Assembly (NCBI GenBank): GCA_028871055.1
Contig: JAGWON010000014.1
Span: 1-64,000 of the forward strand
Source: Alphaproteobacteria bacterium
GTDB lineage: Bacteria > Pseudomonadota > Alphaproteobacteria > ATCC43930 > CGMCC-115725
DNA length: 64,000 bases
Direction: 5' to 3'
Every line of letters starts with the position of its first letter. The first letter of the stretch is position 1. Position numbers and translations under genes: made by a program. This document shows, piece by piece, positions 18,160-24,878 of this stretch. The notes under the pieces are model-generated. The model did no database searches, had not been told where the DNA came from, and saw only the letters and a program-made list of their open reading frames with translations.

Positions 18160-18387
18160 ATGACAAAGCTGCTCGAAGAAGCGATTGCAACGATCCGCGG
18201 TCTGCCCGAAGACGATCAAGACTTGGCGGCGAAATTCCTCTTGGGATTCGCCAATCCGGATGCGCATCGCTATCGACTGAACGACGATCAGGCCGCGGCA
18301 GTCGAGCAAGCCCGCAGGGAAACGCGCGAAGGCAAGATCGCGACTGACGCGGAAATGGCCGACGTGTGGCGTCGCTTCCGCCGCTGA
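18160..18387 (+). CDS. Antitoxin of a ParE/RelE-type pair
   Basis: A 75-residue, helical, charged protein (LLEEAIATIRGLPEDDQDLA, then DDQAAAVEQARRETREG, then a C-terminal DAEMADVWRRF). Proteins of this shape sit directly before ParE-type toxins in many proteobacteria. The C-terminal DAEMADVWRRF part is the expected toxin-binding tail. The downstream toxin start lies within its last codons. The DNA-binding part is not obvious, so the class is uncertain. Confidence 0.7.
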   Translation: MTKLLEEAIATIRGLPEDDQDLAAKFLLGFANPDAHRYRLNDDQAAAVEQARRETREGKIATDAEMADVWRRFRR

Positions 18388-18671
18388 TCCTGCGTTATAG
18401 CGCGCGGGCCAGGGCGCACCTCCTTTCCATCCACGATCACCTCGAGAAGGAAGGCAACGCCGCCGCCATTGCGCGGGTCGGTGCCGGCATTCGTGAAGCC
18501 GTGGAGATACTGCGTTACTTCCCGCAGGCAGGCCGTCCCGGAAGAATTCCCGGCACGCGCGAGTGGGTAACGCGACGATTGCCCTATATCGTCGTGTATG
18601 AGATTTACCCTGGCGGCCCGGGAGAGGTCGTAATTCTCGGCGTTTTTCACGCGCGACAGGCGCGGCCGTAA
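18366..18671 (+). CDS. ParE/RelE-family toxin
   Basis: A 101-residue protein with the ParE layout: LILRYSARARAHLLSIHDHL helix, EAVEILRYFPQAGRPG turn, and C-terminal strands (WVTRRLPYIVVYEI, then EVVILGVFHARQ). ParE toxins poison DNA gyrase, while RelE relatives cut mRNA; the sequence does not decide between them. It begins at a GTG inside the antitoxin gene (22-nt overlap), indicating translational coupling. The gene ends 6 bp before a displaced tRNA-Leu 3' end. Confidence 0.8.
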   Translation: MASLPPLILRYSARARAHLLSIHDHLEKEGNAAAIARVGAGIREAVEILRYFPQAGRPGRIPGTREWVTRRLPYIVVYEIYPGGPGEVVILGVFHARQARP

Positions 18672-18676
18672 AGACG

Positions 18677-18731
18677 TGGTGCCCCTGGCCGGACTCGAAC
18701 CAGCACACCCTTGCGGGCAACGGATTTTGAG
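18677..18731 (-). repeat. Displaced 55-bp copy of the tRNA-Leu 3' end
   Basis: These 55 bases match positions 19594-19648 of the intact tRNA-Leu(CAA) gene with only two differences, in the same orientation. They run from the encoded CCA end to the anticodon. Homology stops abruptly there. This is the direct-repeat structure left by site-specific integration into a tRNA 3' end. The 862 bp between the copies hold one complete toxin-antitoxin pair and no integrase. Confidence 0.75.
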
Positions 18732-18842
18732 ACACCTACATAGGCATTATACTTCAAAGACTTAGACCAACTCGGTGCAGATTAGGTGCACCACGATGCG
18801 CGGCGTCCCGCTTACCGGACCCGCATGACAAGGATACTTCGG

Positions 18843-19154
18843 CTAGGTCGAACGTCGCCGGGCCAATCGGTGCGCGCGCAATTTGCGCTCGCCCCGCATT
18901 ACATGGAGCACGAAGACCCGCCGGCCGTCATAGCGATAGAAAATCCGGCATGGCGGCTCGACGACCTGCCGGTAGCGCCAGCCGCGCAGCTCCTGCGGCT
19001 TGGAGCCGCTTTCCGGATGTTCCGCAAGCAAGGCGACATGGCGAAAGACAGCCTGAACCAGCCGGCGCGCCGCCTCCGGGTCGTCGAGCGCGATATGGTC
19101 GGCAATGGCATCGAGGTCGTTGAGCGCGGGCTCCGTCCAGATTACTTCAGCCAT
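18843..19154 (-). CDS. ParE/RelE-family toxin
   Basis: A 103-residue toxin: VIWTEPALNDLDAIADHIAL helix start, RLVQAVFRHVALLAEHPESG middle, and GWRYRQVVEPPCRIFYRYDG with RRVFVLHVMRGERKLR at the end. The order is that of ParE-type toxins. The ATG at 19154 lies inside the end of the Phd-like antitoxin gene (13-nt overlap), so the two are coupled. It differs from the ParE-like protein at 18366, so this is not a duplication. The pair sits between the two copies of the tRNA-Leu 3' end. Confidence 0.8.
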   Translation of the reverse strand: MAEVIWTEPALNDLDAIADHIALDDPEAARRLVQAVFRHVALLAEHPESGSKPQELRGWRYRQVVEPPCRIFYRYDGRRVFVLHVMRGERKLRAHRLARRRST

Positions 19155-19399
19155 CGCGCCAAGCGCTTGGCTGCCTGGGCGTGGGTCAACACGCGCCCCT
19201 CGTCGACCGCCTTCTCGCCGCGCGCGATGCCCTCGAGCAGCGCCATGCGCCGCTGCTGCCGCTCGTAGGACTGGACATCGATCAGATAGGCGGCCGGCAA
19301 TCCATGTTGCGTGATCAGCACCGGCTCTTGCTCGCGCTTCAACGCCGCGAGGAGCTTCGTCGCCTTCCGCTTCAGCGTGGTCACGAGCTCGGTGCGCAT
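19142..19399 (-). CDS. Phd/YefM-family antitoxin
   Basis: An 85-residue protein with the Phd/YefM pattern: LKRKATKLLAALKREQEPVL, then ITQHGLPAAYLIDVQSYERQ. The N-terminal half dimerises and binds DNA, and the C-terminal tail (AVDEGRVLTHAQAAKRLARW) should bind the overlapping ParE-like toxin. Two AGTGATACT repeats spaced by one helical turn lie directly upstream (19402-19421) and are the likely operator. There is no Shine-Dalgarno sequence before the ATG. Confidence 0.85.
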   Translation of the reverse strand: MRTELVTTLKRKATKLLAALKREQEPVLITQHGLPAAYLIDVQSYERQQRRMALLEGIARGEKAVDEGRVLTHAQAAKRLARWLK

Positions 19400-19401
19400 A
19401 G

Positions 19402-19421
19402 AGTGATACTAAAGTGATACT
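19402..19421. promoter_or_regulatory. Direct-repeat operator of the Phd-type operon
   Basis: AGTGATACT occurs twice (19402-19410 and 19413-19421) with an 11-bp period, so both faces align on the helix. It starts 3 nt upstream of the Phd-like start codon and probably also covers the -10 region (TAGTAT on the minus strand). Confidence 0.55.
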
Positions 19422-19593
19422 CGGGGAGATGCAAGCGACCCTTCTTACATGCGTCGCCAGACCTTTCCTGGGCGGCGTTCGACACGTCCAGCCCGCCAAA
19501 CCGCGCCTTCCAGGTCGCGCCGCCGATCGGACGACGAACGGATTCGCGTTCCGCGATTGCCGCGTTTGGAAGACCTGCGCGAATTTCTGGCGC

Positions 19594-19680
19594 TGGTGCC
19601 CCTGGCCGGACTCGAACCAGCACGCCCTTGCGGGCAACAGATTTTGAGTCTGCCGCGTCTACCAATTCCGCCACAGGGGC
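19594..19680 (-). tRNA. tRNA-Leu (anticodon CAA)
   Basis: The minus strand folds into a class II tRNA of 87 nt including an encoded CCA. The acceptor stem pairs GCCCCTG with CAGGGGC. The D-loop contains GGTAGAC. The anticodon stem GCAGA/TCTGT holds the loop CTCAAAA with anticodon CAA. A long variable arm (TGCCCGCAAGGGCG region) and the T-loop GTTCGAGTC follow. It decodes UUG. A promoter lies 10 nt upstream. Confidence 0.95.
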
Positions 19681-19690
19681 AGCGGCGGCC

Positions 19691-19718
19691 ACTATAGCCG
19701 GGGGTCCCGGCGGGTCAA
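19691..19718 (-). promoter_or_regulatory. Promoter of tRNA-Leu
   Basis: On the minus strand TTGACC is followed after 16 nt by TATAGT, close to the sigma-70 consensus. The -10 box lies 10 nt before the tRNA 5' end, consistent with a short leader. Confidence 0.65.
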
Positions 19719-19770
19719 TGCGCAGGGCAATCGCATTTGGATTTTCCGCACTTCGATTCCAACCGTCCCC

Positions 19771-19823
19771 ATACCGGCGAAAGCCGGTATCCATGAGAAA
19801 AGTCGACCCCGGCGAAGGCCGGG
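19771..19823. repeat. Two tandem short palindromes (REP-like)
   Basis: ATACCGGC-GAAA-GCCGGTAT (19771-19790) and CCCGGC-GAAG-GCCGGG (19808-19823) are GNRA-loop hairpins of the kind scattered in alphaproteobacterial intergenic regions. Confidence 0.6.
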
Positions 19824-19883
19824 ATGGCAGAACTTTATGCGATGAATTTTCATATGCGATTCCCCCGGGTCGATGGGGAGTGG

Positions 19884-19993
19884 TGTCTCAGTTTGGCCTC
19901 ATCCTGAGGAGCCCCACGCCCTCGATGCTTCGAGACGCTGCGCTCCTCAGCATGAGGGCGTGGGGCGTCTCGAAGGAAGGCCAAACTGAGACA
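19884..19993. repeat. 110-bp composite inverted repeat
   Basis: Outer arms TGTCTCAGTTTGGCC (19884-19898) and GGCCAAACTGAGACA (19979-19993) pair perfectly. The interior holds the near-palindromic CCTCATCCTGAGGAGC and GCTCCTCAGCATGAGG plus CCCCACGCCCTC and GAGGGCGTGGGG. It looks like an interspersed palindromic element and may be a mobile or regulatory RNA structure. The surrounding spacer 19681-20127 has no gene. Confidence 0.6.
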
Positions 19994-20079
19994 TTACCCG
20001 ATGGGGGTTCGCGCTTGCGGCGGCGGCGCGGATGCGGCTAGATCGCGACCCGATCATGTCGAAGCGTCCCCTCACCCTG

Positions 20080-20106
20080 CCCTCTCCCCCGACGCGGGGG
20101 AGAGGG
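20080..20106. repeat. 11-bp stem palindrome upstream of dedA-like gene
   Basis: CCCTCTCCCCC-GACGC-GGGGGAGAGGG forms a perfect 11-bp stem with a 5-nt loop, 21 nt upstream of the DedA start. It resembles dispersed G/C-rich repeats. An effect on the downstream transcript is possible but not shown. Confidence 0.5.
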
Positions 20107-20127
20107 TTGCTTTGAACCGGCGAGATC

Positions 20128-20763
20128 GTGCTCGTCAAGATCGTTCCGTCGCTCGCCGTGCTGATCGTCGCGACGATCTCGAGCCTCGGCTATGGCGGCA
20201 TCGTCGTCCTGATGGCGATCGAGTCGGCCTGCATTCCGCTGCCGTCCGAGATCATCATGCCGTTCTCCGGCTATCTGGCGTCGACCGGTCGCTTCGATCT
20301 CGTCCTGGTTGCGACGGCGGGCGCGATCGGCTGCAACGTCGGCTCGACCGTCGCCTATGCCGTCGGCCACTACGGCGGCCGTCCGTTCATCGACCGGTGG
20401 GGCGGCACCATCATGATGGGAAGGCGGGAGCTCGATTGGGCGCACCGCTTCTTCGCCCGCTATGGCGGCATCACCGTGTTCGTCGGCCGGCTGCTGCCGG
20501 TCATCCGCACGTTCATCGCGTTGCCGGCCGGCATCGCCGGTATGCCGCAGGCGAAATTCCAGATCTACACCTTCGTCGGCTCGTGGCTCTGGTCCTACGG
20601 GCTGGCCTATGTCGGATACAAGCTGGGCGAGCAGTGGAACAGCAACCCCGTCTTCCAGGCGGCGATGCGCCGCTCCGACGTGGCGATCGGCGCCGCGATC
20701 GTCCTTGGCATCGGCTGGTATATCTGGTGGCATGTGAAGCATCGCCTGCGGCCGGGGGATTAG
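20128..20763 (+). CDS. DedA-family membrane protein
   Basis: A 211-residue inner-membrane protein of the DedA/SNARE-associated superfamily. It shows ESACIPLPSEIIMPFSGYLA in the first re-entrant region and GRLLPVIRTFIALPAGIAGM with the conserved arginine in the second, plus flanking transmembrane helices. DedA proteins flip phospholipid head groups or undecaprenyl phosphate and support membrane homeostasis. The GTG start at 20128 gives the typical N-terminus. It stands alone between repeat-rich spacers. Confidence 0.9.
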   Translation: MLVKIVPSLAVLIVATISSLGYGGIVVLMAIESACIPLPSEIIMPFSGYLASTGRFDLVLVATAGAIGCNVGSTVAYAVGHYGGRPFIDRWGGTIMMGRRELDWAHRFFARYGGITVFVGRLLPVIRTFIALPAGIAGMPQAKFQIYTFVGSWLWSYGLAYVGYKLGEQWNSNPVFQAAMRRSDVAIGAAIVLGIGWYIWWHVKHRLRPGD

Positions 20764-20826
20764 GCATGATGCGATCCGGTCTAATCATGCCTCGGAGTCC
20801 CGCAGTTCCCGCTTCCACGCCCCCCT

Positions 20827-20860
20827 CCCTTCCCTCCCCCTCGAGGGGGGGAGGGAAGGG
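20827..20860. repeat. 14-bp stem palindrome after dedA-like gene
   Basis: CCCTTCCCTCCCCC pairs perfectly with GGGGGAGGGAAGGG across a 6-nt loop (TCGAGG). It is 63 bp after the DedA stop, so it may act as a terminator-like structure, but it lacks a U-tract. It is more likely another interspersed repeat. Confidence 0.5.
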
Positions 20861-21046
20861 TGGGGGTGAGCGGCCGGGGGAGTAGACATGATGACCGCGA
20901 TCGCCACGGAGACGCGGAGAACACGAAGACGAAACTCACGTGCGCTGCGCGCGCCTTTTCGTCATTGTCGGCGGCCTTCACCGAAGCGAAGCCTCGGCTA
21001 CGCGCCGGCACGCGAGCGTCGGAATCCGGAGGCGGCGTTGCGGCGG

Positions 21047-21077
21047 TCGCCCCCCGGATCAAGTCCGGGGCAGGCTC
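21047..21077. repeat. Dispersed 31-bp repeat, copy 1
   Basis: A 31-bp sequence identical to 23221-23251. It contains the palindrome CCCCGGA-TCAAG-TCCGGGG. The whole spacer 20764-21147 is made of such repeat-like pieces and shows no gene. Confidence 0.7.
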
Positions 21078-21147
21078 TGGGCCCCCGCTTTCGCAGGGGC
21101 GACGGAAACTCCGTGCTCTCCGTGTCTCCGTGGTGCATTCGAACGCC

Positions 21148-21618
21148 ATGAACGCCGCGCGCCGGCCGCTGGTCGTCATCCTCGTCGCCGCCGTCGCGGT
21201 GATCGGCGCGGCGCTGGTCTCGCAATACTGGGGCGGCCTCGCGCCCTGCGAGCTGTGCCTCTTGGAGCGCTGGCCTTATTACATCGCGATCGGCGTCGCG
21301 CTGTTGGCCTTGCTCCTGCCGGCGCCGGGCTGGTCGCGGACCGCGCTGCTCGCGCTGATGCTCCTGTTCCTGGCCAGCGCCGCCCTCGCCTTCTACCACG
21401 TCGGCGTCGAGCAGCATTGGTTCCAAGGCCCGACCGCCTGCACCAGCAGCGGCGCGCCGCAGACCCTGGCGGAGCTCAAAGCGATGCTGACGCGAACCCA
21501 GGTGGTGCTGTGCGACCAGGTGCAATGGTCGCTCTGGGGCATCTCGCTCGCCGGCTGGAACTTCGCCGCCTCGATGCTGATCGCGGCCTTCGCCCTCTAT
21601 GCGTGGAAGCGCACATGA
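21148..21618 (+). CDS. dsbB: Disulfide bond formation protein B
   Basis: A 156-residue inner-membrane protein with four transmembrane helices that reoxidises DsbA and passes electrons to quinone. The first periplasmic loop has PCELCLLERWPYY, with the CxxC pair. The second loop has its own cysteines (CTSSGAP and VVLCDQVQW). The length is slightly short for the family. The stop codon overlaps the coq7-like start by 4 nt, coupling a quinone-dependent enzyme to a quinone-biosynthesis gene. The only thioredoxin-fold candidate partner in this window is the atypical protein at 17228. Confidence 0.9.
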   Translation: MNAARRPLVVILVAAVAVIGAALVSQYWGGLAPCELCLLERWPYYIAIGVALLALLLPAPGWSRTALLALMLLFLASAALAFYHVGVEQHWFQGPTACTSSGAPQTLAELKAMLTRTQVVLCDQVQWSLWGISLAGWNFAASMLIAAFALYAWKRT

Positions 21619-22193
21619 GCCGCCGGCGCAAAGCCAAGGCGCCGGCACGGAAGGCACCGGCGCGGCTGCCCGGCGATCCCGCGGACGCGGCGGCGATCGC
21701 GCGCATGATCCGCGTCGACCATGCCGGCGAGTACGGTGCCGCGCGCATCTATGACGGACAGCTCGCGGTGCTCAAGGGCAAGGCCGCCGTCGTCGCGGTG
21801 CGGCGCATGGCGGCGCAGGAGAAGCGCCACCTGGAGAAATTCGACGCGCTCGTCGCCGACCGGCGCGTGCGGCCGACGGCACTGTCGCCGCTGTGGCACG
21901 CGGCGGGCTACGCGCTCGGCGCGGCGACCGCGCTCCTGGGCGAGCGCGCGGCGATGGCCTGCACCGTCGCGGTCGAGGAAACGATCGACGACCATTATCG
22001 CCACCAGCTCGAGGCGCTCGGCGACCGCGAACCCGACCTCGCGGCGACCATCGCCGATTTCCGCGCCGACGAGATCGAGCATCGCGACATCGCGCTCGAG
22101 CACGGCGCGCGGGAGGCGCCGGGCTATCCGCTCTTGGCCGCCGCGATCAAGGCGGGATCGCGGCTCGCCATCTGGCTGTCGACGAGGGTTTGA
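21615..22193 (+). CDS. coq7: COQ7-type demethoxyubiquinone hydroxylase
   Basis: A 192-residue di-iron protein. Glu and ExxH ligands appear in the typical order: DHAGEYGAARIYDGQLAVL, QEKRHLEKF, VEETIDDHYRHQLEALGD and RADEIEHRDIALEHGA. The enzyme hydroxylates demethoxyubiquinone in the penultimate step of ubiquinone synthesis and is peripheral at the inner membrane. It overlaps dsbB by an ATGA. The short form is typical of Alphaproteobacteria. Confidence 0.93.
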   Translation: MSRRRKAKAPARKAPARLPGDPADAAAIARMIRVDHAGEYGAARIYDGQLAVLKGKAAVVAVRRMAAQEKRHLEKFDALVADRRVRPTALSPLWHAAGYALGAATALLGERAAMACTVAVEETIDDHYRHQLEALGDREPDLAATIADFRADEIEHRDIALEHGAREAPGYPLLAAAIKAGSRLAIWLSTRV

Positions 22194-22232
22194 GTTTTCG
22201 TCGCGGCGGGCGCGCGGCGCGGACGTGTCGCC

Positions 22233-22264
22233 AAAAAAAAATTTGTAACCAACGCCCCCCCCCC
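22233..22264. repeat. Paired homopolymer tracts A9 and C10
   Basis: A run of nine A (22233-22241) is followed 13 nt later by a run of ten C (22255-22264), about 100 bp upstream of the XRE gene. On the plus strand A9 followed by TTTG could act as a weak slippery site. Long C runs are unusual even in this GC-rich DNA. Confidence 0.5.
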
Positions 22265-22365
22265 GCGTGAATTTTCCTCCTGTTCGGGCGATTGGTGTCG
22301 TTCGTACGTATTGCGGTTGAGCCGCGTTCTCTCATCGGCTAAGCTTGTTTCGACATAACGACGCT

Positions 22366-22716
22366 ATGCCTTTTGGTGCAACTCAGAAGCGGCCGAAGGG
22401 GCCGCCGAACCGGCTGCGCGAGCTGCGCGAACGCGCCGGCATGTCGATGGAGGCGCTGGCCGCGGCCGTCACCAAGCGCGGCCATCCGACGACAGCGAGC
22501 ACCATCAACAAGCTCGAGAAGCGCCACATCAAGATGACGGTCGATTGGCTTTACCGCCTGTCCGATGCGCTCGGCGTCCAGCGCTGGGAGATCATGGAGC
22601 AGATGGCGAAGCTCGAGCCGGGCGACCTCGAGCTGATCGATACCGTGCACGGCCTCCCTGAAGCGGATCGGGCCGCGCTCTTTCGCTTCGCCGAGGCGAT
22701 GAAGCGCCGGGACTAA
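22366..22716 (+). CDS. XRE-family transcriptional regulator
   Basis: A 116-residue protein with an N-terminal helix-turn-helix: LRELRERAGMSMEALAAAV, then TASTINKLEKRHIKMTVDWL, as in Cro/C1-type domains. The C-terminal half (LELIDTVHGLPEADRAALFR) is helical and may mediate oligomerisation. The ATG at 22366 is the best start; a TTG at 22345 would add seven residues. It stands alone after coq7, and its target is unknown. Confidence 0.75.
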   Translation: MPFGATQKRPKGPPNRLRELRERAGMSMEALAAAVTKRGHPTTASTINKLEKRHIKMTVDWLYRLSDALGVQRWEIMEQMAKLEPGDLELIDTVHGLPEADRAALFRFAEAMKRRD

Positions 22717-23595
22717 ACGCCGGTCAGCGGTTGCAGAGCAGCGCGGCGAGCGGCGCGTGCTAGCTCGACGACGGCCAGACCACAGCCAAACGTTCAGGCG
22801 CCACCAGCCATAGGTTAGCCAGCCGACAGCCGGTCCGTCGCTTCCCTCAAGAGGACGGTGATGGCCCCGCCGCCGACCGGGGCCTTGCGAAAAAATCCGC
22901 CGATCCACTCGGTCAAACCGAGATTGTCGAGCCGCATGTGCAATCACTGCACAGGCGCACGTGCGCCCTTCGACACGGCGCGCTGTGCGCGCCGGCTCAG
23001 GGTAAGGCAGGTTAGCGCGGCATCAAGAAAAGCGCCGGCTACCGCACACGCAGCGCGAGCCTCATCGTGCCTTGACTCGCGCCGCTGTCGCTGGTACTGT
23101 ACGCAAAATGCGGTCACGAGCCGAAGCGCGAGGGACGATGGCGGTGCCGGGACGGCTCGCGGCCGAGGCGCGGGCGGCGCGGCTCTTGAACGCAGGGGCT
23201 CCGGGGCGACCGCACCTCGCTCGCCCCCCGGATCAAGTCCGGGGCAGGCTCCGGGTTTCCGTTTGCGCGGGAACTACGGTGGGTTCCGATCCCAGCCGGC
23301 GCGAAACCGCTCTAAAAATTACCGAACAAAGCCAATTTGGCCCGCCGGCCGCACGCCACCCGAAAATTAAAATCTGCAAAACGAACCCAATTTCGCCGGC
23401 GCGTCCCGCCCGATGTCGCGCGCCTCAACCGCCGCGTCTTCGGCCCGAACCGCCGCCAGGACGACACGACGTGCGTGTAGAATTGATCTTCATGAAGGTC
23501 CTTTGCCGTGCGGCGAGGACGCCGGCGCGGCGATTGACGCGGCGGGCCAACAGCGGTGCGCTCGCCCGTCGACCGCAAGAACCAGGGAGGTGTCC
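22717..23595. other. 879-bp gene-free, repeat-containing spacer
   Basis: No convincing coding frame is present; predicted frames here are Arg/Ala-rich shadows. The stretch holds copy 2 of the 31-bp repeat and, around 23313-23400, two loosely similar copies of a CAATTT-containing segment. The last bases carry the GGGAGG ribosome binding site of the hydrolase gene. Confidence 0.5.
23221..23251. repeat. Dispersed 31-bp repeat, copy 2
   Basis: Identical over 31 bp to 21047-21077, including the internal 7-bp-arm palindrome. Similarity fades after the copy, so the unit may be a fragment of a longer interspersed element. Confidence 0.7.
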
Positions 23596-24840
23596 ATGAT
23601 GCGGGCCAAGACCGAGCAACGGGTCAAGCGCTGGAGCGATCAGCGCTGGGTGATCGATTCCGTGATCCAGGCCATCGGCATGGAATGGGACCAGCCGCGG
23701 CTCGCCTATACGCTCTATCCCTGCGGACCCGACGGCACCGGCGATTTCCGCACCGTCGGCATGCGGGTCCGCAAGTTCAGCGACATGCATCGCGAATTCG
23801 CCGCCGCCGCCGCGCGCCGCGAGGCCAAGGCCGCGGCGTTCGAGACGGACGGCCGGACGGTATCGGCGCGCGAGAGCTATTTCATCGCCGCGCTGCTGTG
23901 GTCGGCGGCGCGCTGGCCGATCTTCGAGAACAACGAGAAATCGATCGCCTACAACGCGCGCATGGTGGCCTGCTACGACAAGTTCGCGCGCTACGCGCCG
24001 CGTCCGGTCGAGCGCATCGCGGTGCCGTTCGGCAAGGGCAAGGTGCTGCCGGGCTATCTTCACCTGCCGCGCGATCCCAAGCCGGGCGAGAAATTTCCCT
24101 GCGCCATCGGCATCGACGGCATGGACGGCTCGAAGGAGATCATGTGCTCGATGTACGGCGACAAGTTCATCGAGCGCGGCATGGCCCATTTCGTCTATGA
24201 CGGGCCCGGCCAGGGCGAATGCACCTATTCGGGAGTCCGCGTCACGGCCACCAATCACATGGACGCGGCCAAAGCGGTCCATGAGCGCCTGATCCGCCAT
24301 CCGCACATCGACGCGGATCGCCTGGTGGTGTGGGGCGTGAGCTTCGGCAGCTATTTCGGCTTGCAGGCGGCGGCCGCGCTGGGATCGCGGATCAAGGGCG
24401 CCGCGGTGAGCTTCGTCTGCCACGAGCCCGGCATGAACGCGATCATGGATATGGCCTCGCCGTCGTTCAAGATGCGCTTCATGTACATGGCCGGCTTCGA
24501 GGACGAAGCGAAGTTCGACAAATTCAAGCGCGGCTTCACGCTGATGCCGATCGCGCCGAAGATCGCCTGTCCGGTACTGATCCAGGCGGGCGAAGACGAC
24601 GAGCTTTCGCCGATCGAGTTCTCCGACGATCTCGTCGCCAGGATCAAGACGCCGAAGAAACTCGTCGTCTACGAGGGCGAGCGGCACGCGATCGGCGGCG
24701 GCAGCGCCGCCCAGCTCGGCGAGAACTGGTTCACCATGCTGGCGGATTGGTGCCGCGACCGCATCGACGGCAAGCCGGCGCCGCACGAGCGCGTGCACAT
24801 CAATTCGCTCGGCCAGCAGAGCGTGACTCGCTTCAAGTGA
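23596..24840 (+). CDS. Alpha/beta hydrolase, pseudooxynicotine/dienelactone-hydrolase-like
   Basis: A 414-residue cytoplasmic hydrolase. An N-terminal helical region of about 130 residues precedes the alpha/beta core. The nucleophile elbow is WGVSFGSYFG with Ser249, the acid lies in AGEDDELSP and the His in EGERHAIGGG. The long helical N-terminal lid is typical of the 2,6-dihydroxypseudooxynicotine hydrolase and FrsA-like branch, which cleaves carbon-carbon or ester bonds in degraded ring compounds. GGGAGG lies 5 nt before the ATG. The FAH-family gene follows after 38 nt, probably in one operon. Confidence 0.8.
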   Translation: MMRAKTEQRVKRWSDQRWVIDSVIQAIGMEWDQPRLAYTLYPCGPDGTGDFRTVGMRVRKFSDMHREFAAAAARREAKAAAFETDGRTVSARESYFIAALLWSAARWPIFENNEKSIAYNARMVACYDKFARYAPRPVERIAVPFGKGKVLPGYLHLPRDPKPGEKFPCAIGIDGMDGSKEIMCSMYGDKFIERGMAHFVYDGPGQGECTYSGVRVTATNHMDAAKAVHERLIRHPHIDADRLVVWGVSFGSYFGLQAAAALGSRIKGAAVSFVCHEPGMNAIMDMASPSFKMRFMYMAGFEDEAKFDKFKRGFTLMPIAPKIACPVLIQAGEDDELSPIEFSDDLVARIKTPKKLVVYEGERHAIGGGSAAQLGENWFTMLADWCRDRIDGKPAPHERVHINSLGQQSVTRFK

Positions 24841-24878
24841 CGCGCCTGCCTCGCGCTCGGCGCGCAACAAGGGAGAGA

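Noticed and set aside
18732-19593. Possible integrase gene between the tRNA-Leu repeat copies
   Set aside because: Only the toxin and antitoxin frames are present; no tyrosine-recombinase motif is visible.
23313-23400. Small frames with CAATTT-type repeats read as peptides
   Set aside because: They are repeat-derived frames lacking starts, ribosome binding sites or family likeness.
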